DNA of 64,000 nt from Paenibacillus sp. FSL A5-0031 (GCF_001956295.1 NZ_MRTD01000012.1:225575-289574), one strand, 5' to 3'. Numbered from the stretch's first letter, positions 27,173 to 34,880 are shown. Numbers and translations: made by a program. The notes: generated by a model from the letters alone, not told the origin.

Positions 27173-28765
27173 TTATATTTTTAATTCTGGTAACTTAGGT
27201 TGAAGTTCTAGAGTGAATTTATCTTGAGCGCCACTCCATCTACCGCCTTCTTTTTTAGTGTATACAACAGATCCAAGGATTAATTTTAGTAATTGGTTTT
27301 TCTCTTCAGGAGTTTGAGCTTCATTATAAACATCAAGTACATGCTCTATTTGAGGAATAATATTTGTTCTTGCTGATTCTCGTTTATTATAAACTTCTAA
27401 TGCTTGCTTTGTCTGCTCGAGGGAGTTTTTTGTTTCTTCAATACGCAAATCGAGGTTTTTCGATCTTTCTAAATATACCTCAATCGTATAAATTTTTAGT
27501 TCTAACAAATCATGCAGTGAGCTTTTTTGTTTGCTTAATTCTTTGAGTTTATTTTCTAATGATTTATAAGCATCTTGATTTGCTTTCAATTTCATGTCAT
27601 CAAAAGTATTTATTGTTGGTCGTTTTGACTCCCAATCAACTTTATAAGACTCTAACCATTCACGTAAACCTTGTAAGAGACGATCTTCTATAAGCTGGAA
27701 ATATGCACTTACATTTTTACAACGTGGCATAGAGCACATGAGAGTAGCCGGAGTCTTATCACCAAACTGTCTCATTATGACGGCAGATCCACAAACTCCA
27801 CATCTAATTAATCCAGCCAGGGGATTCACTGTTACGCCTTTCTTCGGACCTGGATTATTATTATTTGCTTTCATTATTTGTTGTGCCATATTAAATGTGT
27901 TTTCGTCAATAATTGCTGGGTGTAAGCCTTTCTGTTCAATCCAATCTTTACGTTGTAATCTTGGACGACTTATAGAGTCACGTCGTTTTAATAATGGTCG
28001 TGACTTCCATCTAACATTACCAATGTATGTTGGGTTTCTTAAAATTGTATTTATAGTTACTACAATCCACATTGAACCCCTCATAGTAGGGATGCCTTTA
28101 TCATTCAGATAATGTGCGATTAATTGTGTCCCTAAGCGTTTATCTATATCAGGATCTGTATATAATGAAAAAATTAATTGTACTATTTGTGCTTGCTCTG
28201 GATGAGGTTCTAAAGTGTAACCCTTCCCAGGTAATTTAATTCGTTGGTATCCATAAGGAGCAATATTGCCCATATATCGGCCTTCCTTTACACCATCAAT
28301 TCTTCCTCCTTGTAATCTTCTTGTTATTGTTTTGAATTCTCTCCGACTCATAAATAAGCCGAATTCAAAATATTCTTCATCATTTGGATCATTTGGATCG
28401 TATGTTCTCATAGGTGTGATTATTAGTGTATCAGAATATTTAAAAGCTTGAGAAACAATGCCTTGGTCTAGTGTATCCCCACGAGCAAGACGCTCTACTT
28501 CTACAACTAATACTCCGTCCCAACGGTTATCTTCAATATCATTTAGTAAACGTAACATTTCAGGCCTTGCTGAAATTCGTTCACCAGTTATTGGCTTTTC
28601 TTTATATATTTCTGTAACGTTAATCCCAAGTTTTTTTTGAAGTTGAAGTAAATTATTCATATGTCTTGTATAAGTATCTTCTTCACCTTTACCCTCAGCC
28701 TCTAAATCTGAACGGGATTTTCTTAAATAAATACAAAATTGTCCTTCTAATATCTTTTTTTTCAG
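27173..28765 (-). CDS. Large serine recombinase, SprA-like integrase
   Basis: About 530 aa. The resolvase domain has the catalytic Ser in YLRKSRSD, then VVEVERLARGDTLDQG. IITPMRTYDPNDPNDEEYF and FGLFMSRREFKTITRRL resemble SPbeta SprA. A recombinase domain (YTLEPHPEQAQIVQLIF, ILRNPTYIG), a zinc ribbon (CGVCG, then CSMPRC) and a coiled-coil C-terminus follow. It should integrate and excise the element at cotJC. Start is unusual: AAGGAGGT (28773-28780) sits 7 nt before a CTG at 28765. An in-frame TTG at 28795 overlaps the likely -10 box and cannot be in the mRNA. Confidence 0.9.
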   Translation of the reverse strand: MKKKILEGQFCIYLRKSRSDLEAEGKGEEDTYTRHMNNLLQLQKKLGINVTEIYKEKPITGERISARPEMLRLLNDIEDNRWDGVLVVEVERLARGDTLDQGIVSQAFKYSDTLIITPMRTYDPNDPNDEEYFEFGLFMSRREFKTITRRLQGGRIDGVKEGRYMGNIAPYGYQRIKLPGKGYTLEPHPEQAQIVQLIFSLYTDPDIDKRLGTQLIAHYLNDKGIPTMRGSMWIVVTINTILRNPTYIGNVRWKSRPLLKRRDSISRPRLQRKDWIEQKGLHPAIIDENTFNMAQQIMKANNNNPGPKKGVTVNPLAGLIRCGVCGSAVIMRQFGDKTPATLMCSMPRCKNVSAYFQLIEDRLLQGLREWLESYKVDWESKRPTINTFDDMKLKANQDAYKSLENKLKELSKQKSSLHDLLELKIYTIEVYLERSKNLDLRIEETKNSLEQTKQALEVYNKRESARTNIIPQIEHVLDVYNEAQTPEEKNQLLKLILGSVVYTKKEGGRWSGAQDKFTLELQPKLPELKI

Positions 28766-28794
28766 AAAAAGGACCTCCTTCTTGGCTTTTAACA

Positions 28795-28803
28795 ATTATA
28801 GCA
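28795..28803 (-). promoter_or_regulatory. Extended -10 promoter of the recombinase gene
   Basis: Read leftward, TGCTATAAT forms an extended -10 element (TATAAT at 28800-28795). Transcription would start near 28788, giving a leader of about 20 nt holding only the ribosome site. No good -35 is seen at 17 bp. Confidence 0.5.
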
Positions 28804-28865
28804 CTATAGCTAATACAAAAAATATTGAATTAAAGGGACTTATGAATCACAAAAATATGTCACAA

Positions 28866-28872
28866 TTCGACA
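28866..28872 (-). promoter_or_regulatory. Spo0A-box-like site upstream of the recombinase
   Basis: Read leftward this is TGTCGAA, identical to the Spo0A box core. It lies about 65 bp upstream of the recombinase -10 element, in position to affect its promoter. A 7-mer can occur by chance, so the call rests mainly on location. Confidence 0.35.
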
Positions 28873-28936
28873 AAATAAACGAAATTAATGTGTTATCATT
28901 TCAAAAGTGGTCCTATTATAGGGGTTCTTTAGTCTG

Positions 28937-28960
28937 ATAGTAACCTTATAAGGTTACTAT
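28937..28960. promoter_or_regulatory. 24-bp perfect palindrome
   Basis: The half-site ATAGTAACCTTA is followed by its exact reverse complement, with no spacer. It lies between the recombinase and the leftward XRE gene. It has no T-run, so it looks more like a dimeric repressor operator than a terminator. Confidence 0.5.
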
Positions 28961-29007
28961 TGCGGTAGGGAGGAGCGCTAAGCTCGCAACCGTTTGCCAT
29001 TTTTTTG

Positions 29008-29217
29008 TTATTCCCAAGTGTATAGATCCTCCATAGAACAGCCTAAAATCTCAGCGGATTTTCTTAGTCGTAAAACAGATAGTTTTCTTTCACCGGATAT
29101 TAATTTGGTAATAAACGCTTTTGACACACCCAGTTTTCTGGAAAACTCTGATTGAGACATATTATTTTGGGCTAATAACATAGGCAAACGGCTACTCCCA
29201 TACCGGAGAGAAGCCAT
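29008..29217 (-). CDS. XRE-family HTH regulator, short
   Basis: A 69-aa protein that is essentially one helix-turn-helix domain: LAQNNMSQSEFSRKLGVSKAFITKLISGERKLSVLRLRKSAEILGCSMEDLY. ATG at 29217 has TAGGAGGT at good spacing; the frame extends to 29319 without support. It is divergent from a 47-aa gene and next to the palindrome at 28937, a possible operator. Probably controls the recombinase or element maintenance. Confidence 0.82.
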   Translation of the reverse strand: MASLRYGSSRLPMLLAQNNMSQSEFSRKLGVSKAFITKLISGERKLSVLRLRKSAEILGCSMEDLYTWE

Positions 29218-29278
29218 TATACTAGAACCTCCTAATTCTTGTTTAATATCAACTTGTTTAACTACATCGGAGGACAAA

Positions 29279-29422
29279 ATGAAAAGAGAAAATTTGTTCA
29301 AAACTATTAAAAATCTCAATTTAGAGCAGGTTAATAAACTTATTTTATTTATTGAAGAAGAAAAAATCTCTAAGGAGTTACAAAAGTATTTACAAGATTG
29401 TATTAATCTTTCGAAGCTATAA
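29279..29422 (+). CDS. Small hypothetical protein (47 aa)
   Basis: ATG at 29279 follows CGGAGGAC at ideal spacing. The product, starting MKRENLFKTIKNLNLEQ and ending DCINLSKL, is a charged helical peptide. It is divergent from the XRE gene at 29217 and overlaps the convergent repressor gene by 20 bp at the 3' ends. No family recognised; it may be an antirepressor or regulator. Confidence 0.5.
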   Translation: MKRENLFKTIKNLNLEQVNKLILFIEEEKISKELQKYLQDCINLSKL

Positions 29423-30068
29423 TTTCAGCTGTTTTTAGAATATGGTCTACTTGTTCATCAGTTAAGTCATCTAAAATCTTTAGGAGTTTTTCTTTGCGCT
29501 CATCAGAAAGAATAGTTTCAAGCATTTTAAGTTTCTTATTTTCTATTATTATCTTTTGTATTGATTCGTTAAATTCGTCTTTTGAAGGTATTTTTGTCTC
29601 TGAACCATCCTCACCAATTATTGAATATGAAAAGTATCTGGACATATTTATTTTTTCTTCACTAGTAGCTTCTTTAAACATTTTCTTAACATAACTTTCA
29701 GTAAAATTATTTTTCTCATCTGTATTCTTATCTAAGTTATTTTTATTATGATTATAAAACTTTTCTGCATACATTTCTGAAACAGCATTAAGAAAATTTT
29801 CAAATCCCTCTTCACCTAAATCGTCTAGTACTGGTTTTAATCTCTCTGTCTGTGCAGCAATAATTAACTTTTCCGGATTACAATTTGTTGCTTTTGCTAA
29901 TGCTTTGTTAACTTCTTCTGAAGCTGGTGGAATATCGTTATTTATTAGTTTACTAATATAAGCCTGTGATACTGGTGTTTTGTTATTTGAACATCTTCTT
30001 GATATTTCTCTTAATGATAAGCCACTTTCGTTAACATATTGCTTTAATGTATTACTATAACTATTCAT
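29403..30068 (-). CDS. XRE-family phage-type repressor
   Basis: A 221-aa protein: an N-terminal HTH (SLREISRRCSNNKTPVSQAYISKLINND) and a long acidic helical C-terminus (SDERKEKLLKILDDLTDEQ). It resembles regulators of the ImmR/cI type in domain layout, without a visible protease-sensitive region. It is divergent from the gene at 30312, and the intergenic region between them has repeated ATAGTTATCA-type sites, its likely operators. Confidence 0.78.
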   Translation of the reverse strand: MNSYSNTLKQYVNESGLSLREISRRCSNNKTPVSQAYISKLINNDIPPASEEVNKALAKATNCNPEKLIIAAQTERLKPVLDDLGEEGFENFLNAVSEMYAEKFYNHNKNNLDKNTDEKNNFTESYVKKMFKEATSEEKINMSRYFSYSIIGEDGSETKIPSKDEFNESIQKIIIENKKLKMLETILSDERKEKLLKILDDLTDEQVDHILKTAEIIASKD

Positions 30069-30088
30069 CTAAACACACTCCATTCATC

Positions 30089-30220
30089 AGTTATTATAGA
30101 CGAACGATAACTAAAATTAAACATACAAAAATTGATAACAATATATGAATCATAGCTATTGACTATTGATGAATAAATAGTTATCATCAACCTAAGTGAT
30201 GAATTATAGTTATCAACTAT
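30089..30220. promoter_or_regulatory. Operator cluster between divergent regulators
   Basis: Half-sites of the form AGTTATCA recur: AGTTAT/ATAACT (30089-30112), TGATAAC (30133), ATAGTTATCA (30177-30186) and ATAGTTATCAACTAT (30206-30220). The last is a near palindrome (ATAGTT/AACTAT). The cluster covers the divergent promoter region of the repressor and the rightward operon, as in phage switch regions. Confidence 0.6.
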
Positions 30221-30311
30221 TGAATATAAAACTTTGTTTAAAGGTGTGTGATTATCTATGGCTGTCCAATTGATTAACCAGCATATATATTCTCATGGGA
30301 GGGATGATGAG

Positions 30312-30503
30312 ATGAAAAACCAATTCAAACCGCATGAGGAACATGGGAATATAATTAAAACAATAGAAATTGGAAATTCGACAATCATAATCCGTGATAA
30401 AGAATGTGTTTCAAAACAAGAAGATATTGATAAGATTCTCGATGAGTTTAGTTCGATCGGCTGGGCTATATTAGAAAAAAAATATGCATCTGAAAATGAG
30501 TAA
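30312..30503 (+). CDS. Small hypothetical protein (63 aa)
   Basis: Starts MKNQFKPHEEHGN; GGAGGG lies 8 nt upstream of the ATG at 30312. An in-frame ATG at 30258 has weaker support. The product has a beta-rich middle (IIKTIEIGNSTIIIRD) and a helical end. First rightward gene after the switch region; no family recognised. Confidence 0.55.
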   Translation: MKNQFKPHEEHGNIIKTIEIGNSTIIIRDKECVSKQEDIDKILDEFSSIGWAILEKKYASENE

Positions 30504-30620
30504 ATAAGATGAGGATTTCCAATATTCCTACTATTTACCTATCGCAATTATATATTTTATTATTTTTTTATGCATCCACAATCTCAATATAAATTAATTC
30601 AACTTGAGAGGAGGGGGAAT

Positions 30621-30803
30621 ATGGAGTTAAAGATTAAAAACCTAAGAGTTGGTAAGGATTTGACACAACTAGAGGTTGCTGTTCTTGCTAATATTACACA
30701 ACCGTACTTAAGTGAAATTGAAACAGGTAAAACAAAACCATCTCTTGATGTGTTGGAAAGGCTCTCAAGAGCGTTAAATGTAAGCATTAGTGATTTGTTT
30801 TAA
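30621..30803 (+). CDS. XRE-family HTH regulator
   Basis: A 60-aa single HTH domain: RVGKDLTQLEVAVLANITQPYLSEIETGKTKPSLDVLERLSRALNVSISDLF. ATG at 30621 follows GAGGAGGGGG. Third XRE protein of the left arm, expressed rightward and so likely a Cro-like or activator counterpart. Confidence 0.82.
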   Translation: MELKIKNLRVGKDLTQLEVAVLANITQPYLSEIETGKTKPSLDVLERLSRALNVSISDLF

Positions 30804-30990
30804 TATAAAATCGTCTATATAAATTGAAAAGATGATCGACTGCAATCGATCACCTTCTCTGGAAAGTATAAAATTGAGACTAGACACCTCTAATACTACA
30901 CTTTCCCCTTATAAATTCGCAATATCTCCATGAAATTAATTTAATCCTGGTCTGCAATTACTCTTAAAAAATATCCGGAGGAAATTCTCT

Positions 30991-31167
30991 TTGAAGAAAA
31001 TAAAAAACTACATAAATTGGACTATCTATGAAGCATCCTCTAAGAATGAAAACGATGGTTATAGATACGCAGCATTTCTACCTGATGATGGACCTGACGT
31101 TATGGGATCTCCAGAGTGGCAAGCAGATAACTTGCAAGAAATTATTGATTTTATCAATAGTTACTAA
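30991..31167 (+). CDS. Small hypothetical protein (58 aa)
   Basis: TTG start at 30991, 8 nt after CCGGAGGA. The product contains WTIYEASSKNENDGYRYAAF and ends EIIDFINSY, an alpha/beta pattern like short HicB-type or plasmid proteins. It lies 19 bp before the ParM-like gene with a new ribosome site between, so it is probably in that operon. Confidence 0.55.
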   Translation: MKKIKNYINWTIYEASSKNENDGYRYAAFLPDDGPDVMGSPEWQADNLQEIIDFINSY

Positions 31168-31186
31168 TTTATAGGAGGAATTACAA

Positions 31187-32353
31187 TTGGATATTCAACG
31201 TATGGTTACCGACTTTGGTAACTCGCTTGGCCAATTCATGATTGATGGCCATTATTTTGAGATGCCTTCATCTATTAAAGAAATTTCGTCAGAGACTGTA
31301 GAGGGGTTATTTGCACAAACCATTCCTGCTGATTCCCTTGATGAACACCTTGTCATTAGGTCTGGTGATCTGTTCTTCATGGTTGGGAAACGAGCACAAG
31401 CGGAGCTCTTAGGTAATGCTCATATCTATAAATTGCATGATAAAACGAAATCTGAGACTGTATGGGTTACTTGGCTTGCAGGATTGGCATTGTATCATGC
31501 AATGAAAAAACCAGAGTTGAAACAAGATACCATAACGATTGACTATTTCGGCACGTTATTACCAGTTTGGCTAGTTAAAAAAGGCAATAGTTTTAAAGAA
31601 AAATTAGCAACGATGGCAGTTCGTTTTCAAGTAGAAACTTCTTTTGAACTTATTACCCCAGGATATCGTCGTGAACTAACGATTAAAGTGAATTATGCTG
31701 AGTGCCGCATAGAAGGAGAAAATGCGCGACATGCACTGAAGCTCGACCTTGAAGGTAATCCAAGGGAAGAGGCTAAGAGGTACAAAGAAGCATATACGGT
31801 AATAGATGATATTGGAGGTCAAAGTCAAGATTTATGTAAGCTGCAGCCTGATTTAAACGGAGCTCAAAAGTCAGATGACTTTGTATCATCAACGGATCAA
31901 AGTTACTTAGCGGTATTGGAGAAATTAAGAACGGACAAGCTTATGGATTATTTTCAGGACGTTCGGTCTCTGGAATCCTTTATCCTCTCACACATTGAAA
32001 CTCAAAATTTTATATATAAGGATCCAGTATCTCATGTAGAGTTTCCTCTAACAGAGGATATAGAGCCGGTACTAAATGATTTTGCAGCTGTTGCCATGCA
32101 GAAGTCATTACTAAGTTTCAATTTTAAGCAAGGGGATCTAGTGTATTACGTTCACATTGGTGGCGTAAATCAAGCACTTCGCAAATATATGATGGATTAC
32201 TTATGTAAACAGCTGGGCGAGAAAGTAGCTAAGCTGTATCATATATTTCCTGAAGATTCACGCAAATTGAATATTTATGCTTCAGAGATAGTTGCGAAAA
32301 ATTATTTAAAACGCAACATTCCAGTTAGCGTAAGGATCGCTAATTCAGAATGA
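31187..32353 (+). CDS. ParM/Alp-type actin-like plasmid segregation protein
   Basis: A 388-aa actin-fold protein. Phosphate-1 loop: VTDFGNSLGQFMIDG at residue ~7. Phosphate-2: YTVIDDIGGQSQDL at ~200. Adenosine motif: VHIGGVNQALRKYM at ~325. It is likely to form filaments that move element DNA with the adaptor encoded next. The TTG start at 31187 follows AGGAGGAA. The stop overlaps the adaptor start (ATGA). Partition genes are common on plasmids and on some integrative elements with an extrachromosomal phase. Confidence 0.8.
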   Translation: MDIQRMVTDFGNSLGQFMIDGHYFEMPSSIKEISSETVEGLFAQTIPADSLDEHLVIRSGDLFFMVGKRAQAELLGNAHIYKLHDKTKSETVWVTWLAGLALYHAMKKPELKQDTITIDYFGTLLPVWLVKKGNSFKEKLATMAVRFQVETSFELITPGYRRELTIKVNYAECRIEGENARHALKLDLEGNPREEAKRYKEAYTVIDDIGGQSQDLCKLQPDLNGAQKSDDFVSSTDQSYLAVLEKLRTDKLMDYFQDVRSLESFILSHIETQNFIYKDPVSHVEFPLTEDIEPVLNDFAAVAMQKSLLSFNFKQGDLVYYVHIGGVNQALRKYMMDYLCKQLGEKVAKLYHIFPEDSRKLNIYASEIVAKNYLKRNIPVSVRIANSE

Positions 32354-32685
32354 CACGTCGAAATCAATACAATGTCAGTGCATTGAAATTTACGGATGAT
32401 GTACATGACTTTTTGGAGCATTTATCTACAAGTCGTGAATTATCTGAATGGGTAGCACAGCAAGTTAAACAGGAGATTGGACGTATCGGTACGTCAACGG
32501 GGACATGCTCCTGCAGCAAAGTAATGGATGAATTAAATGAAATCAAGCAGTTGCTTATCAGCGGCTGCAATAAATCGAGTCAAGAAGAGCCGGAGGTCAT
32601 AGAGTCTAAAACTGTCATGAAACAAATTAGTAGTGATTCGATAAATCAGCTTATTGTAGAAAGTGATTTGGAATACGGATTTTAA
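32350..32685 (+). CDS. ParR-like adaptor of the actin-type partition system
   Basis: A 111-aa protein translationally coupled to the ParM-like gene. The N-terminus (NVSALKFTDDVHDFLEHL) resembles a ribbon-helix-helix DNA-binding segment, followed by a helical region and an acidic tail. The position and size match ParR/Alp7R adaptors. Its centromere sites were not identified. Confidence 0.65.
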   Translation: MTRRNQYNVSALKFTDDVHDFLEHLSTSRELSEWVAQQVKQEIGRIGTSTGTCSCSKVMDELNEIKQLLISGCNKSSQEEPEVIESKTVMKQISSDSINQLIVESDLEYGF

Positions 32686-32747
32686 AGCCGTTATATCAAC
32701 ACGAAGGCAGGCATGAACCATAAAATCGTTTAAAAGGAGGAATGGAT

Positions 32748-32909
32748 GTGCTGAGGGATGGGCTTGATCAAATCATTGAGCAAAAGCGACTCTTGATGCA
32801 ATTTGCAGTTAATCAAAATAACAATAATCTCGTACATCCAGATGTGGTAAAGGCGAGTCAGGAACTGGACGAGCTGATTAATTTAGCGATGCAAAAGAAG
32901 AGGAGGTAA
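32748..32909 (+). CDS. Spo0E-like aspartyl-phosphate phosphatase
   Basis: A 53-aa helical hairpin protein with the Spo0E family signature near its end: HPDVVKASQELDELINL, in which SQELD is the core that attacks Spo0A phosphate. In bacilli such proteins delay sporulation by dephosphorylating Spo0A-P. GTG at 32748 is 7 nt from AAAGGAGG; an in-frame ATG at 32742 is too close. Carriage on an element inserted in a spore-coat gene is notable. Confidence 0.75.
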   Translation: MLRDGLDQIIEQKRLLMQFAVNQNNNNLVHPDVVKASQELDELINLAMQKKRR

Positions 32910-32914
32910 GACAG

Positions 32915-33070
32915 ATGGAAGCTAAAGGTTTCCCTTATCAACAAGATTTAAAACAGCTTGTTGAAGGTGAAAAAATCGTACTGTATCTCGCTGAAAAAGC
33001 ATATATCGTGCAGCTGGCAACGGATGAAGAGTTGGAGAAAATCAACCAAGGATTTTTTATTATGACGTAG
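32915..33070 (+). CDS. Small hypothetical protein (51 aa)
   Basis: ATG at 32915 with AGGAGGT overlapping the end of the Spo0E-like gene. Contains DLKQLVEGEKIVLYLAEKAY. No family recognised. Its TAG stop is the first base triplet of the structured RNA copy A. Confidence 0.55.
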   Translation: MEAKGFPYQQDLKQLVEGEKIVLYLAEKAYIVQLATDEELEKINQGFFIMT

Positions 33071-33135
33071 CCGAAACGCCCAGCATGGGGCGTCGCGAGG
33101 TAGATAGCCGTTCCTCGCCTGAAGATGGCAGGCTA
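33068..33135 (+). ncRNA. Structured RNA element, copy A (hammerhead-like core)
   Basis: Order of parts: TAGCC, GAAA, hairpin CGCCC/GGGCG (33077-33092), TC, hairpin GCGAGG/CCTCGC (33095-33118), CTGAAGA, T, GGC, then GGCTA. The two hairpins covary with copies B and C. The single-stranded parts match the GAAA, UH and CUGANGA core of a type II hammerhead ribozyme, with one extra U before the closing stem. It lies between cistrons in sense orientation. Confidence 0.65.
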
Positions 33136-33152
33136 GATTGGAGGCATAATGG

Positions 33153-33503
33153 ATGGGGGTTGCTAAGTTAAAATCTTATTCAGAAACGGATCTTATCGAC
33201 GGCATTACATATGACAAACATTATCGGATGACATATCATCCTGATTTTCATTTGAATCACGGAATAAAATTCTCAAATGAGGATTTGGAATACTTATGTA
33301 TGTTTTATGGAATCGATAAAAATCGAACTTTGGCTTTTGGTTTAGGTCGAACAGAGTCAGTGATTCGATCAAAATATGAGTATCTTAAGAGAAAGGGTCT
33401 TATAGATTACTATCGTAATCGTTATCTAAGAAAATACGAAGCATTTGATTTAGCCGAAACGCTGGTTCCCAGGCGTCGTGAGAAGATAACCGCTCTCACT
33501 TGA
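33153..33503 (+). CDS. Putative small HTH/SANT-like protein
   Basis: A 116-aa basic protein. Residues 40-90 (KFSNEDLEYLCMFYGIDKNRTLAFGLGRTESVIRSKYEYLK) look like a Myb/SANT-type helix-turn-helix. ATG at 33153 follows GGAGG by 8 nt. The last 17 codons overlap RNA copy B, so the C-terminus is dictated by the RNA element and may be recent. Family not certain. Confidence 0.6.
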   Translation: MGVAKLKSYSETDLIDGITYDKHYRMTYHPDFHLNHGIKFSNEDLEYLCMFYGIDKNRTLAFGLGRTESVIRSKYEYLKRKGLIDYYRNRYLRKYEAFDLAETLVPRRREKITALT

Positions 33504-33516
33504 TAATGGTAGGTTG
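33451..33516 (+). ncRNA. Structured RNA element, copy B (diverged)
   Basis: Same order as copy A: TAGCC, GAAA, hairpin CGC.TGG/CCA.GCG, TC, hairpin GTGAGA/TCTCAC, then TTGATAATGGT. Stems keep pairing through compensatory changes relative to copy A (GCGAGG to GTGAGA with CCTCGC to TCTCAC). The core after the second stem differs at two hammerhead-critical positions, so this copy may be inactive. It overlaps the end of the upstream gene. Confidence 0.6.
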
Positions 33517-33544
33517 AATTTACTAACAAAGTGAGGGGATTTAT

Positions 33545-33796
33545 ATGAAGAAATATGAGGATTGGAAGGGTAATATGGATGATTTCTTAAAAATTGGTGA
33601 TGAGGTTGATGATGAGTTTTACGAATACTTTCTGAACGTGTTACCTCCAGCATCCTGGACTTCTTCTCTCGTCCAAATCGGTGAACCTCATAGCCACGTT
33701 GGGGGAAGGGCTACTTATGCCACGATAGCCAAAGTTGATGGGAAATGGATTTATAGAGGGCATTGTCATAGAGGTGAAACCTCTCATGCAAAATAG
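33545..33796 (+). CDS. Hypothetical protein (83 aa)
   Basis: ATG at 33545 after GTGAGGGG. The sequence has an acidic helical start (DWKGNMDDFLKIGDEVDDEFYEYF) and a conserved-looking PPASW...QIGEPHSHVGG...HCH segment with several His and Cys. No family recognised. The 3' end overlaps the next small gene. Confidence 0.55.
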   Translation: MKKYEDWKGNMDDFLKIGDEVDDEFYEYFLNVLPPASWTSSLVQIGEPHSHVGGRATYATIAKVDGKWIYRGHCHRGETSHAK

Positions 33797-33977
33797 CTTG
33801 CAGGTTGATGCTTTTGAGCAAATTCATGACTTGAAAGTAGATTTGCAGAATCTATTGCAGTCTGTTGAGGGAGAGAGGAAATTGATTCGTCAACTACTCT
33901 CTACCACTAACCGGTTGGCCACTAGCACTTATTCTAGAAACTCTGCAGGATTTAATAAGAATGGGAGGATATTATGA
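33786..33977 (+). CDS. Small helical protein (63 aa)
   Basis: ATG at 33786 with AGAGGTG upstream. The product (VDAFEQIHDLKVDLQNLLQ, LLSTTNRLATS) is a predicted coiled coil. Its stop overlaps the next start as ATGA, supporting it as a real cistron. An upstream in-frame start at 33735 would overlap the previous gene more. Confidence 0.5.
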   Translation: MQNSLQVDAFEQIHDLKVDLQNLLQSVEGERKLIRQLLSTTNRLATSTYSRNSAGFNKNGRIL

Positions 33978-34867
33978 AAATCTGTTATCGGGAAATTAAA
34001 TTTCGTCGTGAGAGCTTAGCACTGATTCACAAGGTCAACGAAATTATTAATGAATATATCTCTAGAGGATACTCGTTGTCCCTTAGACAAGTTTACTATC
34101 AACTGGTCGCACGAGATATCATACCGAATACTGAGCGCAGCTATAAAAATTTGGGGACGCTCGTATCGGATGCTCGTATCTCAGGTCTTATTGATTGGGA
34201 TGCAATAGAGGATCGAACACGAAATTTGAGAGGGAATAGCCATTGGAATACACTAGGGGATATTATGTACTCCACAGCGAGAAGCTTTGCTTATGATAAA
34301 TGGGCCGATCAGGACTATCATGTCGAGGTTTGGGTTGAGAAGGATGCCCTCGTTGGTGTGGTTGGTACGATTTGCGATCAATTAGATATTTCATACTTCT
34401 CATGTCGTGGTTATGTGAGCCAAACGGAAATGTGGGTTGCAGCACAGCGGCTAGTCCGAAAATATGATGAAGGTAAAGAAACGATAATTATCCATTTGGG
34501 AGATCATGATCCTAGCGGAATTGACATGACTCGCGATATCGAAGCGCGATTAAATACATTTGAATCCTTTCCATTAGTGCGACGAGTAGCTTTAAATATG
34601 GATCAAATTGAACAATATCTACCGCCTCCCAACCCAACTAAGCTTACAGACACGCGAGCTACGAGCTACATATCGGAGTTTGGTTATGAATGCTGGGAAT
34701 TGGATGCGCTTGATCCACAGGTTATGGAACAAATCATTGAGACAAATGTATCTGAGTTTTTGGATATCAAGCGTTTTAATGCAGCAGCAGCTCGTGAGAA
34801 AGAAGCAAAAGCGACATTACGGAAGGTAGCGGATCATTGGGATGATATTAAAAAACGGTACGCTTAA
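33974..34867 (+). CDS. TOPRIM-like protein of mobile elements
   Basis: A 297-aa protein. The N-terminal region (SLSLRQVYYQLVARDIIPNT, LVSDARISGLIDWDAI) looks like a winged helix. The centre has a TOPRIM-like fold: the acidic EVWVEKDAL near residue 120 and IIHLGDHDPSGIDMT near 175, matching the E and DxD metal-binding residues of this fold in topoisomerase VI A and OLD-type nucleases. It may cut or process DNA during replication or transfer. Specific family not recognised. Confidence 0.6.
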   Translation: MKICYREIKFRRESLALIHKVNEIINEYISRGYSLSLRQVYYQLVARDIIPNTERSYKNLGTLVSDARISGLIDWDAIEDRTRNLRGNSHWNTLGDIMYSTARSFAYDKWADQDYHVEVWVEKDALVGVVGTICDQLDISYFSCRGYVSQTEMWVAAQRLVRKYDEGKETIIIHLGDHDPSGIDMTRDIEARLNTFESFPLVRRVALNMDQIEQYLPPPNPTKLTDTRATSYISEFGYECWELDALDPQVMEQIIETNVSEFLDIKRFNAAAAREKEAKATLRKVADHWDDIKKRYA

Positions 34868-34880
34868 TAATGTACACAAG

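Noticed and set aside
28796..28870. SigE- or SigK-type promoter for the recombinase
   Set aside because: Only weak matches (5 of 7 and 5 of 8) were found; the extended -10 fits better. Sporulation control remains possible but is not shown by promoter sequence.
30833..30852. Hairpin TGATCGA/TCGATCA after the XRE gene
   Set aside because: Short stem without a T-run; not strong enough to call a terminator.
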